Source of the DNA: Streptomyces rapamycinicus NRRL 5491
GTDB lineage: Bacteria; Actinomycetota; Actinomycetes; Streptomycetales; Streptomycetaceae
DNA length: 64,000 nt
NCBI RefSeq assembly: GCF_024298965.1
Contig: NZ_CP085193.1
Coordinates: 1,240,001 to 1,304,000 of the forward strand
Direction: 5' to 3'
Position 1 is the stretch's first letter. The number at the start of each line of letters is the position of its first letter. This document shows positions 45,299 to 54,191 of this stretch, piece after piece. Both the position numbers and the translations under genes were made by a program. Under the pieces are notes generated by a model, which was not told the origin of the DNA, did not search any database, and saw nothing but the letters and a program-made list of their open reading frames with translations.

Positions 45299-45349
45299 CG
45301 ACGGCCGTGCCCCCGCCCCGGGTTCCTTCCGGCGGGGGCACGGCCGTCG
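45299..45349. terminator. 19-bp bidirectional terminator hairpin
   Basis: Arms at 45299-45317 (cgacggccgtgcccccgcc) and 45331-45349 pair perfectly around a 13-base loop. They lie 6 bases after gnd and 32 bases from the convergent MFS stop. Confidence 0.9.
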
Positions 45350-45380
45350 TGCGTTCGCTCGTCCGTGCGCGGACGCGTCG

Positions 45381-46751
45381 TCAGGGCTTGTAGCGGCGGA
45401 AGGCGGGCACCGCGACGGCGAGCCCGAGGGTGCTGACGGCCACCAGCAGCCCGCCCGCGGCGACCGCCGCGCGGGCCCCGAGGAGGGAGCCCGCGGTGCC
45501 GTGCAGCAGATCGGCGATGCGCGGGCCGCCCGCCACCACCACGGTGAACACGCCCTGCATCCGGCCGCGCATGTCGTCGGTGGCGGCCGCCTGGAGGATC
45601 GTCCCTCGGAAGACCATCGAGACCATGTCGGCCACGCCCGCGAGGGCGAGGAAGGCCACCGCCCACCACAGGTTGAGGCTGAGCCCGAATCCGGTGATGG
45701 CCACGCCCCAGGCCATCACGGCGGCGATGACCATCAGGCCGTGGCGGCGGGCGCGGGAGAAGGTGCCGGACAGCAGACCGCCGGCCACCGCGCCGAGCGG
45801 GATCGCCGCGAAGAGCAGGCCGAGCGCGAAGCCCTCGCCCCAGGGTGCGTAGGTGTGCGAGGCGAGTTGGGGGAAGAGCGCGCGGGGCATGCCGAAGACC
45901 ATGGCGATGATGTCCGCGAGGAAGGACATCAGCAGGATGCGGTGGGCGGCGATGTACCGGAAGCCGTCGGCCACATCGCGCCATCCGCCACGCCGCGCGC
46001 CGCCCGTGGCGCCCTCGGTGAGGGGCGGCAGGGCGGGCAGCCGCCAGACGGCCCACAGGGTGACGCACAGCGCCACGGCGTCGATGAGGTAGAGCGCGGG
46101 CAGGCCGAGGACGGGGATGAGGGCGCCCGCGAGCAGCGGGCCGAGGATCATGCCGGTCTGGGCGACGGTGGACTGCAGGGCGCCCGCGGCGGGCAGTTCG
46201 TCGGCGGGGACGAGTCGGGCGACGGAGGCGCTGCGGGCCGGGGAGTTCATGCCGAAGAAGCCCTGCTGGGCGGCGAGCAGCACCATGAGCAGCGCCACCG
46301 AGTCCAGCCCGGCGAAGGACTGGGCCCAGAACAGCACCGAGGTGACGGCGATGCCGACGTTGGTGACGAGCATCAGGGTGCGCCGGTCCATCCGGTCGGC
46401 GACCACCCCGCCCCACAGCGCGAAGACCACCAGCGGGAGGAGCCCGGCGAAGCTGGCGTAGCCGACCCACGCCGATGAGCCGGTGATGTCGTAGATCTGC
46501 TTGGGCACGGCGACGGCGGTCAGCTGGCTGCCGATGGCGGTGACGGTGGTGGAACTCCACAGCCGTCGGAAGGGGCGGTGGCGCAGCGGCCGGGTGTCCA
46601 TCACCCAGCGGCGCCAGCCGGGTCTCGGCGGCGGGGCGGGGTCGCCGTCCCCGGCGCCGGGGACGGCGTCATCGTCGGCTGCGGTGGGTTCTATGTCGTC
46701 GTCGCTGCTTCGAGCGGTCTCCACGGCTGGTTCGATTCCTCCTACATCCAT
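45381..46751 (-). CDS. MFS transporter, MFS_3/EntS-like exporter
   Basis: This is a 456-residue protein with about 12 spans after an acidic 45-residue tail. Characteristic parts are HRPFRRLWSSTTVTAIGSQL, WGGVVADRMDRRTLMLVTNV and FFGMNSPARSASVARLVPAD, then a C-terminal VFRGTILQAAATDDMRGRMQ, as in the transmembrane secretion effector/EntS group (siderophore and macrolide exporters). Start at ATG 46751 lacks a clear ribosome binding site and the true start may be a GTG a few codons on. It is convergent with gnd. Confidence 0.86.
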   Translation of the reverse strand: MDVGGIEPAVETARSSDDDIEPTAADDDAVPGAGDGDPAPPPRPGWRRWVMDTRPLRHRPFRRLWSSTTVTAIGSQLTAVAVPKQIYDITGSSAWVGYASFAGLLPLVVFALWGGVVADRMDRRTLMLVTNVGIAVTSVLFWAQSFAGLDSVALLMVLLAAQQGFFGMNSPARSASVARLVPADELPAAGALQSTVAQTGMILGPLLAGALIPVLGLPALYLIDAVALCVTLWAVWRLPALPPLTEGATGGARRGGWRDVADGFRYIAAHRILLMSFLADIIAMVFGMPRALFPQLASHTYAPWGEGFALGLLFAAIPLGAVAGGLLSGTFSRARRHGLMVIAAVMAWGVAITGFGLSLNLWWAVAFLALAGVADMVSMVFRGTILQAAATDDMRGRMQGVFTVVVAGGPRIADLLHGTAGSLLGARAAVAAGGLLVAVSTLGLAVAVPAFRRYKP

Positions 46752-46801
46752 TCGGGCCGGGAACCATTGTGACGATCCCCGGCCCGGGCCGTGGCCCCGT
46801 C

Positions 46802-47953
46802 TCAGCCTCCGGCCGCGTGCCGCATCGGCTCCTGACCGTGGATGCTGCCGCTGAGGGAGGTCAGCCGGGTGCCGCTGCCGCCCCAGCGGTCGGCGATGAT
46901 CTCGGCCGCGATGCTGACGGCGGTCTCCTCCGGGGTACGGGCGCCGAGGTCCAGGCCGATCGGCGAGGCGAGCTTGGCCAGCGCCTCCTCGCCGAGACCG
47001 GTGGCGCGCAGCCGGCGGAGCCGGTCGTCGTGGGTGCGGCGGGAGCCCATGGCGCCGACGTAGGCCAGCGGCAGGCGCAGGGCGACCTCCAGCAGCGGCA
47101 CATCGAACTTGGGGTCGTGGGTGAGCACACAGACCACTGTGCGTTCGTCGATCCGGCCCGCCTCCGCCTCGGTGCGCAGATAGCGGTGCGGCCAGTCGGT
47201 CACCACCTCGTGCGCCTCGGGGAAGCGCCGCGGAGTGGCGAAGACCGGCCGGGCGTCGCACACGGTGACGTGGTAGCCGAGGTACGCCCCGATCCGGGCC
47301 ATGGCCGCCGCGAAGTCCACGGCGCCGAAGACCAGCATCCGCGGCGGGGTGGCGTGGACCGAGACGAACAGGGTGAGTTCCTCGTCCATGCGGACGCCGT
47401 CGTAGCCGTAGGCCAGGGTCTCGGTGCGCCCGCCGGCCAGCAGCCCGCGCGCGTCCTCGGCGACGGCCGCGTCCAGCCGCCCGGAGCCGAGAGATCCGGA
47501 GGTGCCATCGGGCCGTACGACCAGCCGGCGGCCCAGCCGCCCCTCGGGGTCGGGCCCGTCGACGGCCACGCAGATCACCTCGGCCACCGGCTCCCCGGCG
47601 GCCACCGCCTCGGCCACCTCGCCCAGCTCGGGGAAGCCCGCGGGGTCGATCCGCTCCACATAGACATCGATGATCCCGCCGCAGGTCAGCCCGACCGCGA
47701 AGGCGTCGTCGTCGCTGACGCCATAGCGCTCCAGCGCGGGTCTGCCGCTGTCGGTGACCTCCTGGGCCAGTTCATAGACGGCGCCCTCGACACAGCCGCC
47801 GGAGACGCTGCCGATCGCCGCGCCATCGGGCCCGACCAGCATGGACGTCCCGGGCGGCAGCGGCGAGGAGTGCCAGGTCGCCACCACCGTGGCACGGGCG
47901 AAGGGCTCACCATCGCCCCACCATCGGTGCATCTGCGCTACGACGTCCCGCAT
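46802..47953 (-). CDS. XdhC/CoxI-family molybdenum-enzyme maturation factor
   Basis: This 383-residue protein has an N-terminal CoxI part (ARATVVATWHSSPLPPGTSM, SVSGGCVEGAVYELAQEV) and a C-terminal Rossmann XdhC part (LVFGAVDFAAAMARIGAYLG, VGAMGSRRTHDDRLRRL). XdhC proteins sulfurate and insert the molybdenum cofactor into xanthine dehydrogenase-type enzymes. It is divergent from the hydroxylase operon with a palindrome between them. ATG 47953 has GAGGAG 11 bases upstream; ATG 47962 lies too close to it. Confidence 0.88.
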   Translation of the reverse strand: MRDVVAQMHRWWGDGEPFARATVVATWHSSPLPPGTSMLVGPDGAAIGSVSGGCVEGAVYELAQEVTDSGRPALERYGVSDDDAFAVGLTCGGIIDVYVERIDPAGFPELGEVAEAVAAGEPVAEVICVAVDGPDPEGRLGRRLVVRPDGTSGSLGSGRLDAAVAEDARGLLAGGRTETLAYGYDGVRMDEELTLFVSVHATPPRMLVFGAVDFAAAMARIGAYLGYHVTVCDARPVFATPRRFPEAHEVVTDWPHRYLRTEAEAGRIDERTVVCVLTHDPKFDVPLLEVALRLPLAYVGAMGSRRTHDDRLRRLRATGLGEEALAKLASPIGLDLGARTPEETAVSIAAEIIADRWGGSGTRLTSLSGSIHGQEPMRHAAGG

Positions 47954-47990
47954 GGAATTCATATCTCCTCGCCACGGATGTAAGAGGTTG

Positions 47991-48005
47991 ATACATTCAA
48001 TGTAT
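47991..48005. promoter_or_regulatory. Perfect palindrome ATACATTCAATGTAT overlapping the hydroxylase start
   Basis: 7-1-7 palindrome between the divergent XdhC and 2Fe-2S subunit genes. Its right arm includes the ATG start (48004). A binding protein here could block both promoters and the start site; the TetR gene at the end of the operon is the natural candidate. Confidence 0.7.
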
Positions 48006-48591
48006 GAGCCTCTCACATCACTCACCGAGTAGCGACATCACCTTGCGGATCAACGGCACGTCCCACTCCCTGACCATCGACAACCGGACGACCCTGCTCG
48101 ATGTGCTGCGCGAGCGGCTGGGGCTCACGGGCACCAAGAAGGGCTGTGACCACGGTCAGTGCGGGGCCTGCACGGTGCTGGTGGACGGTGAGCGGGTGAA
48201 CAGCTGCCTGATGTTCGCGGTGACCGCCGAGGAGCGCGAGATCGTCTCCATCGAGGGCGTGGCGGCGCTGTCGGACGGCGGGGAACTGCACCCGGTGCAG
48301 CGCGCCTTCCTCGACCACGACGGGCTCCAGTGCGGCTATTGCACCCCGGGCCAGATCTGCTCCGCCATCGGGGCGCTGGGCGAGGCAGGGCGCGGCTGGC
48401 CCAGCCATGTCACCGAGGACACCGCCACGGGGGTGGCCGATGTGTCGGCGCTGGACGCGCGGGAGGTGCGCGAGCGCATGAGCGGCAACCTGTGCCGCTG
48501 CGGCGCGTACAACGGGATCGTCGAGGCCGTGCTGGAGGCCGCGGGCGCCCAAGGTGCCCAGGAAGCGACCACTGTCGGAGGCGCCCGATGA
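48004..48591 (+). CDS. Molybdenum hydroxylase 2Fe-2S subunit (PaoA/YagT-like)
   Basis: This 195-residue iron-sulfur subunit has a plant-type ferredoxin cluster CDHGQCGACTVLVDGERVNSC and a second cluster with CGYCTPGQI and NLCRCGAYNGIVEA. It transfers electrons from the molybdopterin site to FAD. The ATG at 48004 lies inside a palindrome. The short serine-rich start has no Tat RR motif, so this enzyme is probably cytoplasmic, unlike E. coli PaoABC. The next gene overlaps by ATGA. Confidence 0.92.
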   Translation: MSLSHHSPSSDITLRINGTSHSLTIDNRTTLLDVLRERLGLTGTKKGCDHGQCGACTVLVDGERVNSCLMFAVTAEEREIVSIEGVAALSDGGELHPVQRAFLDHDGLQCGYCTPGQICSAIGALGEAGRGWPSHVTEDTATGVADVSALDAREVRERMSGNLCRCGAYNGIVEAVLEAAGAQGAQEATTVGGAR

Positions 48592-49589
48592 AGGAGTTCG
48601 CCTACGCCCGGGCGGGCGACGCCGCCGAGGCGGCCACGCTGATCGCCCAGCGTCCCGATGCCACCTACCTCGGCGGTGGCACCAATCTGGTGGACCTGAT
48701 GAAGCTCGGCGTCACCGACCCGGGTTTGCTCATCGACGTCTCCCGGCTGCCGTACGACCGGATCGAACACCGCGAGGACGGCTCCGTGCTCATCGGCGCC
48801 ACCGTGCGCAACGGCGCATCGGCGGGCGATCCGGGCATCCGCGAGCGCTTCCCGCTGCTGTCCCAGGCGCTGCTGGCGGGGGCCTCCGGGCAGCTGCGCA
48901 CGGTCGCCACGGTGGGCGGCAATCTGCTGCAGCGCACCCGCTGCGGGTACTTCCAGGACGTGACCAAGCCGTGCAACAAGCGCGAGCCGGGCACCGGGTG
49001 TCCGGCGATCGAGGGCGCGCACCGCGATCTGGCCGTGCTGGGCACCTCCGACCACTGTGTGGCCTCCCACCCCTCCGACATGGCGGTGGCGCTGGTGGCG
49101 CTCGACGCGGTGGCACACGTGCGGTCGGTGGACGGCGGCTCGCGCACCGTTCCGGTGGCAGAGCTGTATCTGCTGCCCGGTGACACACCGCACCGGGAGA
49201 CCGTCCTGGACCACGGCGACCTCATCACCGCCGTGGAGCTGCCCCCGCCGCCGCGCGGTGCCCGGATGCGCTACCGCAAGGTGCGCGACCGCTGGTCGTA
49301 CGCCTTCGCGCTGGTGAGCGTCGCCGCCGCGGTGTCCGTGGCCGAGGACGGTTCGCTGCGGGACGTACGGATCGCGCTCGGCGGGGTGGCGCCGCGGCCG
49401 TGGCGCGCCCGGATCGCGGAGGAGCGGCTGCGCGGCGCCCGGCCGGACGAGGAGACGCTGCGGGAGGCGGCGCGGGCCGAGCTGGCCGAGGCGCGGCCAC
49501 TGCCCGACAACGCGTTCAAGGTCGACCTGGCCACTGATCTGATCGTCGCGGGCGTCCGCGACCTCGTCGCGAGGAGGGATCGCGCATGA
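48588..49589 (+). CDS. Molybdenum hydroxylase FAD subunit with extra Fe-S cysteines (PaoB/YagS-like)
   Basis: This 333-residue FAD subunit (CO dehydrogenase flavoprotein fold) has FAD site residues in DATYLGGGTNLVDLMKLGV and TVATVGGNLLQRTRCGYF. The cysteines of RTRCGYFQDVTKPCNKREPG, TGCPAI and SDHCVA match the insertion that carries a [4Fe-4S] cluster in PaoB and 4-hydroxybenzoyl-CoA reductase-type subunits; xanthine dehydrogenase FAD subunits lack it. Both gene ends overlap their neighbours by ATGA. Confidence 0.92.
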   Translation: MKEFAYARAGDAAEAATLIAQRPDATYLGGGTNLVDLMKLGVTDPGLLIDVSRLPYDRIEHREDGSVLIGATVRNGASAGDPGIRERFPLLSQALLAGASGQLRTVATVGGNLLQRTRCGYFQDVTKPCNKREPGTGCPAIEGAHRDLAVLGTSDHCVASHPSDMAVALVALDAVAHVRSVDGGSRTVPVAELYLLPGDTPHRETVLDHGDLITAVELPPPPRGARMRYRKVRDRWSYAFALVSVAAAVSVAEDGSLRDVRIALGGVAPRPWRARIAEERLRGARPDEETLREAARAELAEARPLPDNAFKVDLATDLIVAGVRDLVARRDRA

Positions 49590-51748
49590 CCACCGTAGAA
49601 CAGAGCGTCGGCGCCCCGGTGACCCGGGTCGACGGCCTGGACAAGGTGACCGGCGCGGCGCGCTACGCCTATGAGTTCCCCACCCGGGACGTCAGTTACG
49701 TATGGCCGGTGCAGGCCACCATCGCCCGCGGCCGGGTGACGGAGCTGGACCCGGCCCCGGCGCTGGCCCTGCCCGGTGTGCTGACGGTGCTCGACCACAC
49801 CAACGCCCCGCGGCTGAACGCGGAGGCGCAGGCGAGCGCTGACCTCTTCGTGCTGCAGTCCCCCCAGGTGGCGTACCACGGCCAGATCGTGGCCGCCGTG
49901 GTGGCCACCTCGCTGGAGGCGGCGCGCGAGGGCGCGGCGGCGGTCCGGGTGGGCTATGAGCGGGAGCCGCACGATGTGGTGCTGCGCGCCGACGACGAAC
50001 GCCTGGAGATCGCCGAGACGGTGACCGACGGCAGCCCGGGCCTGGTGGAGCGCGGTGACGCCGATGGCGCCTGGGCCACTGCCCCGGTGCGGGTGGACGC
50101 CACGTACACCACTCCGGTGGAGCATCCGAGCCCGATGGAACCGCATGCCACCATCGCGGTGTGGGACGAGGACCGGCTGACGCTGTTCAACTCCGACCAG
50201 GGTCCCTATATGAGCGCGCAGCTGATGTCCGCGCTGTTCGGGATCGAGCTGAGCGCGGTGGAGGTCGTGGCCGAGTACATCGGCGGGGGCTTCGGGTCCA
50301 AGGGCATTCCGCGCTCGCCGACGGTGCTGGCGGCGCTCGCCGCGCGGGCCGTCGAGCGGCCGGTGAAGATCGCTCTGACCCGGCAGCAGATGTTCCAGCT
50401 GATTCCCTACCGCTCCCCCACGATCCAGCGGGTGCGGCTGGGCGCCGGGCGCGACGGCCGGCTGACGGTGATCCAGCACGAGTCGGTGCAGCAGCGCTCG
50501 GCCCAGGTGCCGTTCGCCGACCAGACCGTGTCCTCGACGCGGATGATGTACGCGGCGCCCCACGCCCGTACGACGGTGCGGGTGGCGCCGCTCGATGTGA
50601 TGACGCCCGCCTGGTTCCGCGCCCCCGGCCACACCCCGGGGATGTTCGCGCTGGAGTCGGCCGTGGACGAGCTGGCCGGGGCGCTGGGCATGGACCCGGT
50701 GGAACTGCGGATCCGCAACGAGCCGGAGACCGACCCGGAGAGCGGCAAGCCGTTCAGCAGCCGCAACCTGGTCGCCTGTCTGCGCGAGGGCGCGGCCCGC
50801 TTCGGCTGGGAGCGCCGCGATCCGGCGCCGGGGATCCGGCGCGAGGGGCGCTGGCTGCTGGGCACCGGTGTGGCCGCCTCGCACCACCCGGACTACACCT
50901 TCCCCTCCTCCGCGGTGGCGCGCGCCGAGGAGGACGGGACGTACCGGGTGCGCATCGGCGCGGCCGACCTCGGCACGGGTGCCCGTACCGCCCTCACCCA
51001 GGTGGCGGCGGACGCGCTCGGCATTCCGCTGTCGCGGTTGCGGCTGGAGATCGGGCGTGCGTCGCTGGGCATGGCGCCGTTCGCGGGCGGTTCGCTCGGC
51101 ACCGCCTCATGGGGCTGGGCGGTGGACAAGGCGTGCCGTGCGCTGCTGAAGGAGCTGGACACGTACGGGGGTGTGGTCCCGGACGGGGGTCTGGAGGTGG
51201 CGGCCGACACCGCCGAGGATCTGGAGCAGCGGGCGGATCTGTCGCGGCACACCTTCGGGGCGCAGTTCGCCCAGGTGCGGGTGGATGGCGACACCGGTGA
51301 GATCCGGGTGGACCGGATGCTGGGCGTGTTCGCGGCCGGGCGGATCGTCAATCCGCACACCGCGCGCTCGCAGTTCCTCGGGGCCATGACGATGGGCCTG
51401 TCGATGGCGCTGCTGGAGATCGGCGAGGTCGACGCGGTCTTCGGCGACTTCGCCAACCATGACTTCGCGGGCTATCACATCGCCGCCCACGCCGACGTTC
51501 CGCAACTGGACGTGGTGCTGATGGAGGAGGACGACAACACCACCAACCCGGTGGGTGCCAAGGGCATCGGCGAACTGGGCATCGTGGGCGCGGCGGCGGC
51601 CATCGGCAACGCCTTCCACCATGCCACCGGGGAGCGGGTGCGGGATCTGCCGATCCGCATCGAACGCTCGCGGGACGCGCTGCGGGCCGCCCGGGGTGCC
51701 GAAAGGCGCAGGCCAGGGGCGGGTGAGCCGGAATCACGGGTCGGGTAG
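49586..51748 (+). CDS. Molybdenum hydroxylase large (molybdopterin) subunit (PaoC/YagR-like)
   Basis: This 720-residue catalytic subunit has N-terminal RVDGLDKVTGAARYAYEF, Moco-binding YIGGGFGSKGIPRSPTVLAA, WFRAPGHTPGMFALESAVDE, and the catalytic Glu in NPVGAKGIGELGIVGAAA. The length (about 720) fits the YagR/PaoC aldehyde oxidoreductase group. It probably oxidises aldehydes or N-heterocycles; the substrate is not clear. A short Arg/Pro-rich tail follows the fold. Confidence 0.92.
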   Translation: MTTVEQSVGAPVTRVDGLDKVTGAARYAYEFPTRDVSYVWPVQATIARGRVTELDPAPALALPGVLTVLDHTNAPRLNAEAQASADLFVLQSPQVAYHGQIVAAVVATSLEAAREGAAAVRVGYEREPHDVVLRADDERLEIAETVTDGSPGLVERGDADGAWATAPVRVDATYTTPVEHPSPMEPHATIAVWDEDRLTLFNSDQGPYMSAQLMSALFGIELSAVEVVAEYIGGGFGSKGIPRSPTVLAALAARAVERPVKIALTRQQMFQLIPYRSPTIQRVRLGAGRDGRLTVIQHESVQQRSAQVPFADQTVSSTRMMYAAPHARTTVRVAPLDVMTPAWFRAPGHTPGMFALESAVDELAGALGMDPVELRIRNEPETDPESGKPFSSRNLVACLREGAARFGWERRDPAPGIRREGRWLLGTGVAASHHPDYTFPSSAVARAEEDGTYRVRIGAADLGTGARTALTQVAADALGIPLSRLRLEIGRASLGMAPFAGGSLGTASWGWAVDKACRALLKELDTYGGVVPDGGLEVAADTAEDLEQRADLSRHTFGAQFAQVRVDGDTGEIRVDRMLGVFAAGRIVNPHTARSQFLGAMTMGLSMALLEIGEVDAVFGDFANHDFAGYHIAAHADVPQLDVVLMEEDDNTTNPVGAKGIGELGIVGAAAAIGNAFHHATGERVRDLPIRIERSRDALRAARGAERRRPGAGEPESRVG

Positions 51749-51758
51749 GGTCACCCGA

Positions 51759-52406
51759 ATGGCACCCACCCCGAAGGGACGCGCCACCTACCACCACGGT
51801 GACCTGGCCGCCGCGCTGGTGCAGACGACCCTGGAGATCATCGATGAGGTCGGAGTGCGCGGCTTCTCCGTGGCGGAGGCCGCGCGCCGCACCTGTGTGA
51901 GTCCCGGTGCGCCGTACCGCCACTTCAGCGACCGTGACGCGCTGCTCGCGGCCGCCGCCCTGGAGGTCTCGCGGCGGCTGCGGGCCATCTACCTGGACAC
52001 GGTGGCCGACGTCGGGTCCGCCCAGGAGCGGCTGGCGACGGTGGCGGGCACCTTCGTACGCACGGCGGCCCGCTACCGCGGCGGGCTGGACATCCTCTTC
52101 GCGCCGGGGCTGCGGGCCACCCATCCGGAGCTACGGGACAGCAGCAGGGAGTTCGTGGACCTGCTGCTGCCCAGCGCCTTCGAGGTGGTCGCCCCGGGCG
52201 AGGCCGCGGTGACGGCCGTGGCGTTGCTCGACGCCCTGCACGCGCTCGCCCGCGGCTATGTCGCCCAATTGCTGGAAGGGAAGTTCGGCGATCCGGATGA
52301 CGTGGTCGAGGAGGTCGCCATCCGGGCGACCCGGGCCGCGAGGGCGCTGGTGGCGGGCTACGGCGTGTCGTCCGGGCCGGTCTGCGAGGAGAGCCGGGAC
52401 CGCTGA
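51759..52406 (+). CDS. TetR-family regulator
   Basis: This 215-residue TetR regulator has an N-terminal YHHGDLAAALVQTTLEIIDE, VAEAARRTCVSPGAPYRHFS helix-turn-helix and a TetR_C-type ligand domain. It begins 10 bases after the hydroxylase operon in the same direction and probably is its regulator, acting at the 47991 palindrome. S. coelicolor XdhR regulates a xanthine dehydrogenase operon in a comparable arrangement; orthology is not established. Confidence 0.87.
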   Translation: MAPTPKGRATYHHGDLAAALVQTTLEIIDEVGVRGFSVAEAARRTCVSPGAPYRHFSDRDALLAAAALEVSRRLRAIYLDTVADVGSAQERLATVAGTFVRTAARYRGGLDILFAPGLRATHPELRDSSREFVDLLLPSAFEVVAPGEAAVTAVALLDALHALARGYVAQLLEGKFGDPDDVVEEVAIRATRAARALVAGYGVSSGPVCEESRDR

Positions 52407-52488
52407 CGGAGGGACAGAATTTCCCGTTCCGCTTCACGTTCTTCGTTCGGCGCGCATACCGTCGATGCGGAACGGATCGGAGGAACAG

Positions 52489-53385
52489 ATGTCCCTGAAA
52501 TCCGGTAAAGGCGCCCACCGGGCGCCTTCGCGTCTGCGCTCGCCCTACGCCATCGGCGGACTGGGAGTGGCGGTCACCGCCGCCGTCCTCGCCACCCTCG
52601 TACCGGCCACGGCCTCCACGACCGACCCCGCCCCCGACGCCGGCACCGGCCCGGCCCCCGCGGCGTCCGTCCCGCACCCCGAGCGGGACTGGATGGGCTC
52701 GACCATCGCCCGCCACGAGAAGACCGACCCCGGGGCCACGCCCCGGGCCACCAGAGCGGCCTCGGTGGAGGGCGTGGACGTCAGCGACCACCAGGGTTCG
52801 GTCGACTGGGCGGCCCTGTGGGACGACAACGTCCGATTCGCCTATGTGAAGGCCACCGAGAGCACGACGTACAAGAACCCCTCGTTCGCCTCGCAGTACA
52901 ACGGCTCCTTCCAGCAGGGCATGATCCGCGGTGCATACCACTTCGCCCTGCCGGACCGTTCCAGTGGCACCCGTCAGGCGGACTTCTTCGTCGCAGGCGG
53001 CGGCGACTGGTCGGACGACGGCAAGACGCTGCCGCCCGTCCTGGACCTCGAGTACAACCCGTACGGAGCAACCTGCTACGGCCTGACCGCCTCCCAGATC
53101 GTGAACTGGATCGGCGATTTCACCGCGCGGGTCGAGCAGCGCACCGGACGCCAGCCGGTGATCTACACGACCACCGGCTGGTGGCAGACGTGCACCGGCG
53201 ACAGCGCCACCTTCGCCGACCGCAACCCGCTGTGGCTGGCGCGGTACGCCACCACCCCCGGGCCGCTGCCGGCCGGCTGGAAGACCCACACCCTGTGGCA
53301 GTACACCTCGAGCGGGCCGCTGGTGGGTGACCACAACCGGTTCAACGGAAGCCTGGCGGGCCTCAAGGCGCTGGCCACGGGGTGA
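52489..53385 (+). CDS. Secreted GH25 lysozyme
   Basis: This is a 298-residue exported muramidase. A signal peptide with LGVAVTAAVLATLVPATAST is followed by a propeptide-like region to about residue 90. The GH25 barrel shows VEGVDVSDHQGSVDWAALW (first Asp), FAYVKATEST, GAYHFALPD, and the acidic pair in PVLDLEYNPYG. It cleaves peptidoglycan between MurNAc and GlcNAc; typical Streptomyces members act outside the cell. ATG 52489 has GGAGG upstream. It is convergent with the next gene, only 11 bases away. Confidence 0.92.
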   Translation: MSLKSGKGAHRAPSRLRSPYAIGGLGVAVTAAVLATLVPATASTTDPAPDAGTGPAPAASVPHPERDWMGSTIARHEKTDPGATPRATRAASVEGVDVSDHQGSVDWAALWDDNVRFAYVKATESTTYKNPSFASQYNGSFQQGMIRGAYHFALPDRSSGTRQADFFVAGGGDWSDDGKTLPPVLDLEYNPYGATCYGLTASQIVNWIGDFTARVEQRTGRQPVIYTTTGWWQTCTGDSATFADRNPLWLARYATTPGPLPAGWKTHTLWQYTSSGPLVGDHNRFNGSLAGLKALATG

Positions 53386-53396
53386 GGCGGCGGCGC

Positions 53397-54008
53397 TCAG
53401 CCGCCGAGCACACCGCCGACCCCGCCGAGCACCCCGTCCAGGGTGTCGCCGACACCGTCCACCAGTCCGCCCACCAGGCCCTTGCCCTGGTGGCCGCCCT
53501 GGCCGGGGCTCTGCGACGGCTGGCTGGGCTGCTGCGACGGGGTGGTCGGATCTGCGCTCGGGGTCGTCTCGCTCGGCGAAGAGGGCGAGGAGGGCACCTG
53601 GTCGTTCCGCTGCGCGGGGGCGGTGGGCGCCATGGTGGGCGCGGCCTTGGAGGGGGCCGCGTCCGGGGTGTCCGGGGCGGCGTGCCGCGGCGTGCCGGCG
53701 CTCCGGTCCGAACCGCCGCCCCCGGCGGGGGTGGCGGCGTCGGGGTGGTCGGAGATCAGCTTCGGCTTCGTGGACTCGCTGGGCGAGACATGGCTCTGCG
53801 AGGGCGAGTGATCGGCGGTGGGCTCGACGTCGTCCGGCGCCTCCGCCTGCTGTGCGCTCACATCGGAGCGGGCCTCGACGGACTTGTCACCGCCGAGCGT
53901 CGAGTGGAGGCCGAAGGCTATGGTTCCGGCCACTCCGAGGGCAGTGGCCGCCTTGAGCGTCGTGGTGCGCGCCTGCTGTGCGGCAGTCGGTCGGCTGTGT
54001 CGACCCAT
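53397..54008 (-). CDS. Exported low-complexity Ser/Pro/Thr-rich protein
   Basis: This 203-residue protein starts at ATG 54008 with GGGGAGA upstream. MGRHSRPTAAQQARTTTLKA leads into a signal-like hydrophobic segment (ALGVAGTIAFGLHSTLGG), then a long Ser/Pro/Thr/Gln-rich disordered region. The C-terminus is Gly-rich with GLVGGLVDGVGDTLDGVLGG, probably amphipathic. No enzymatic motif. Similar exported proteins are common in Streptomyces; function unknown. Confidence 0.75.
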   Translation of the reverse strand: MGRHSRPTAAQQARTTTLKAATALGVAGTIAFGLHSTLGGDKSVEARSDVSAQQAEAPDDVEPTADHSPSQSHVSPSESTKPKLISDHPDAATPAGGGGSDRSAGTPRHAAPDTPDAAPSKAAPTMAPTAPAQRNDQVPSSPSSPSETTPSADPTTPSQQPSQPSQSPGQGGHQGKGLVGGLVDGVGDTLDGVLGGVGGVLGG

Positions 54009-54133
54009 TTCGCTGGTCTCCCCGTTATGGCATGGGTTGGGTGGGGTGCCCCGGAAGCCCGATTCCCAGCGGAACTGATGTCCGACGCACACGTGTTACA
54101 GAGTAAAGAACGAGCCAGATGATAACCACCGTC

Positions 54134-54163
54134 CCCCGGTGTACGGCCATCCGTGCACCGGGG
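54134..54163 (-). terminator. 13-bp terminator hairpin after the acyltransferase
   Basis: CCCCGGTGTACGG (54134-54146) and CCGTGCACCGGGG (54151-54163) pair with one G-U wobble around a 4-base loop, 28 bases past the acyltransferase stop on the minus strand. Confidence 0.7.
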
Positions 54164-54191
54164 AACGTGTGTTCCTGGCTAGCGCGCGGCC

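Noticed and set aside
48004..51748. Annotation as xanthine dehydrogenase xdhABC
   Set aside because: The FAD subunit cysteine insertion and large-subunit size fit PaoABC/YagTSR-type enzymes better.
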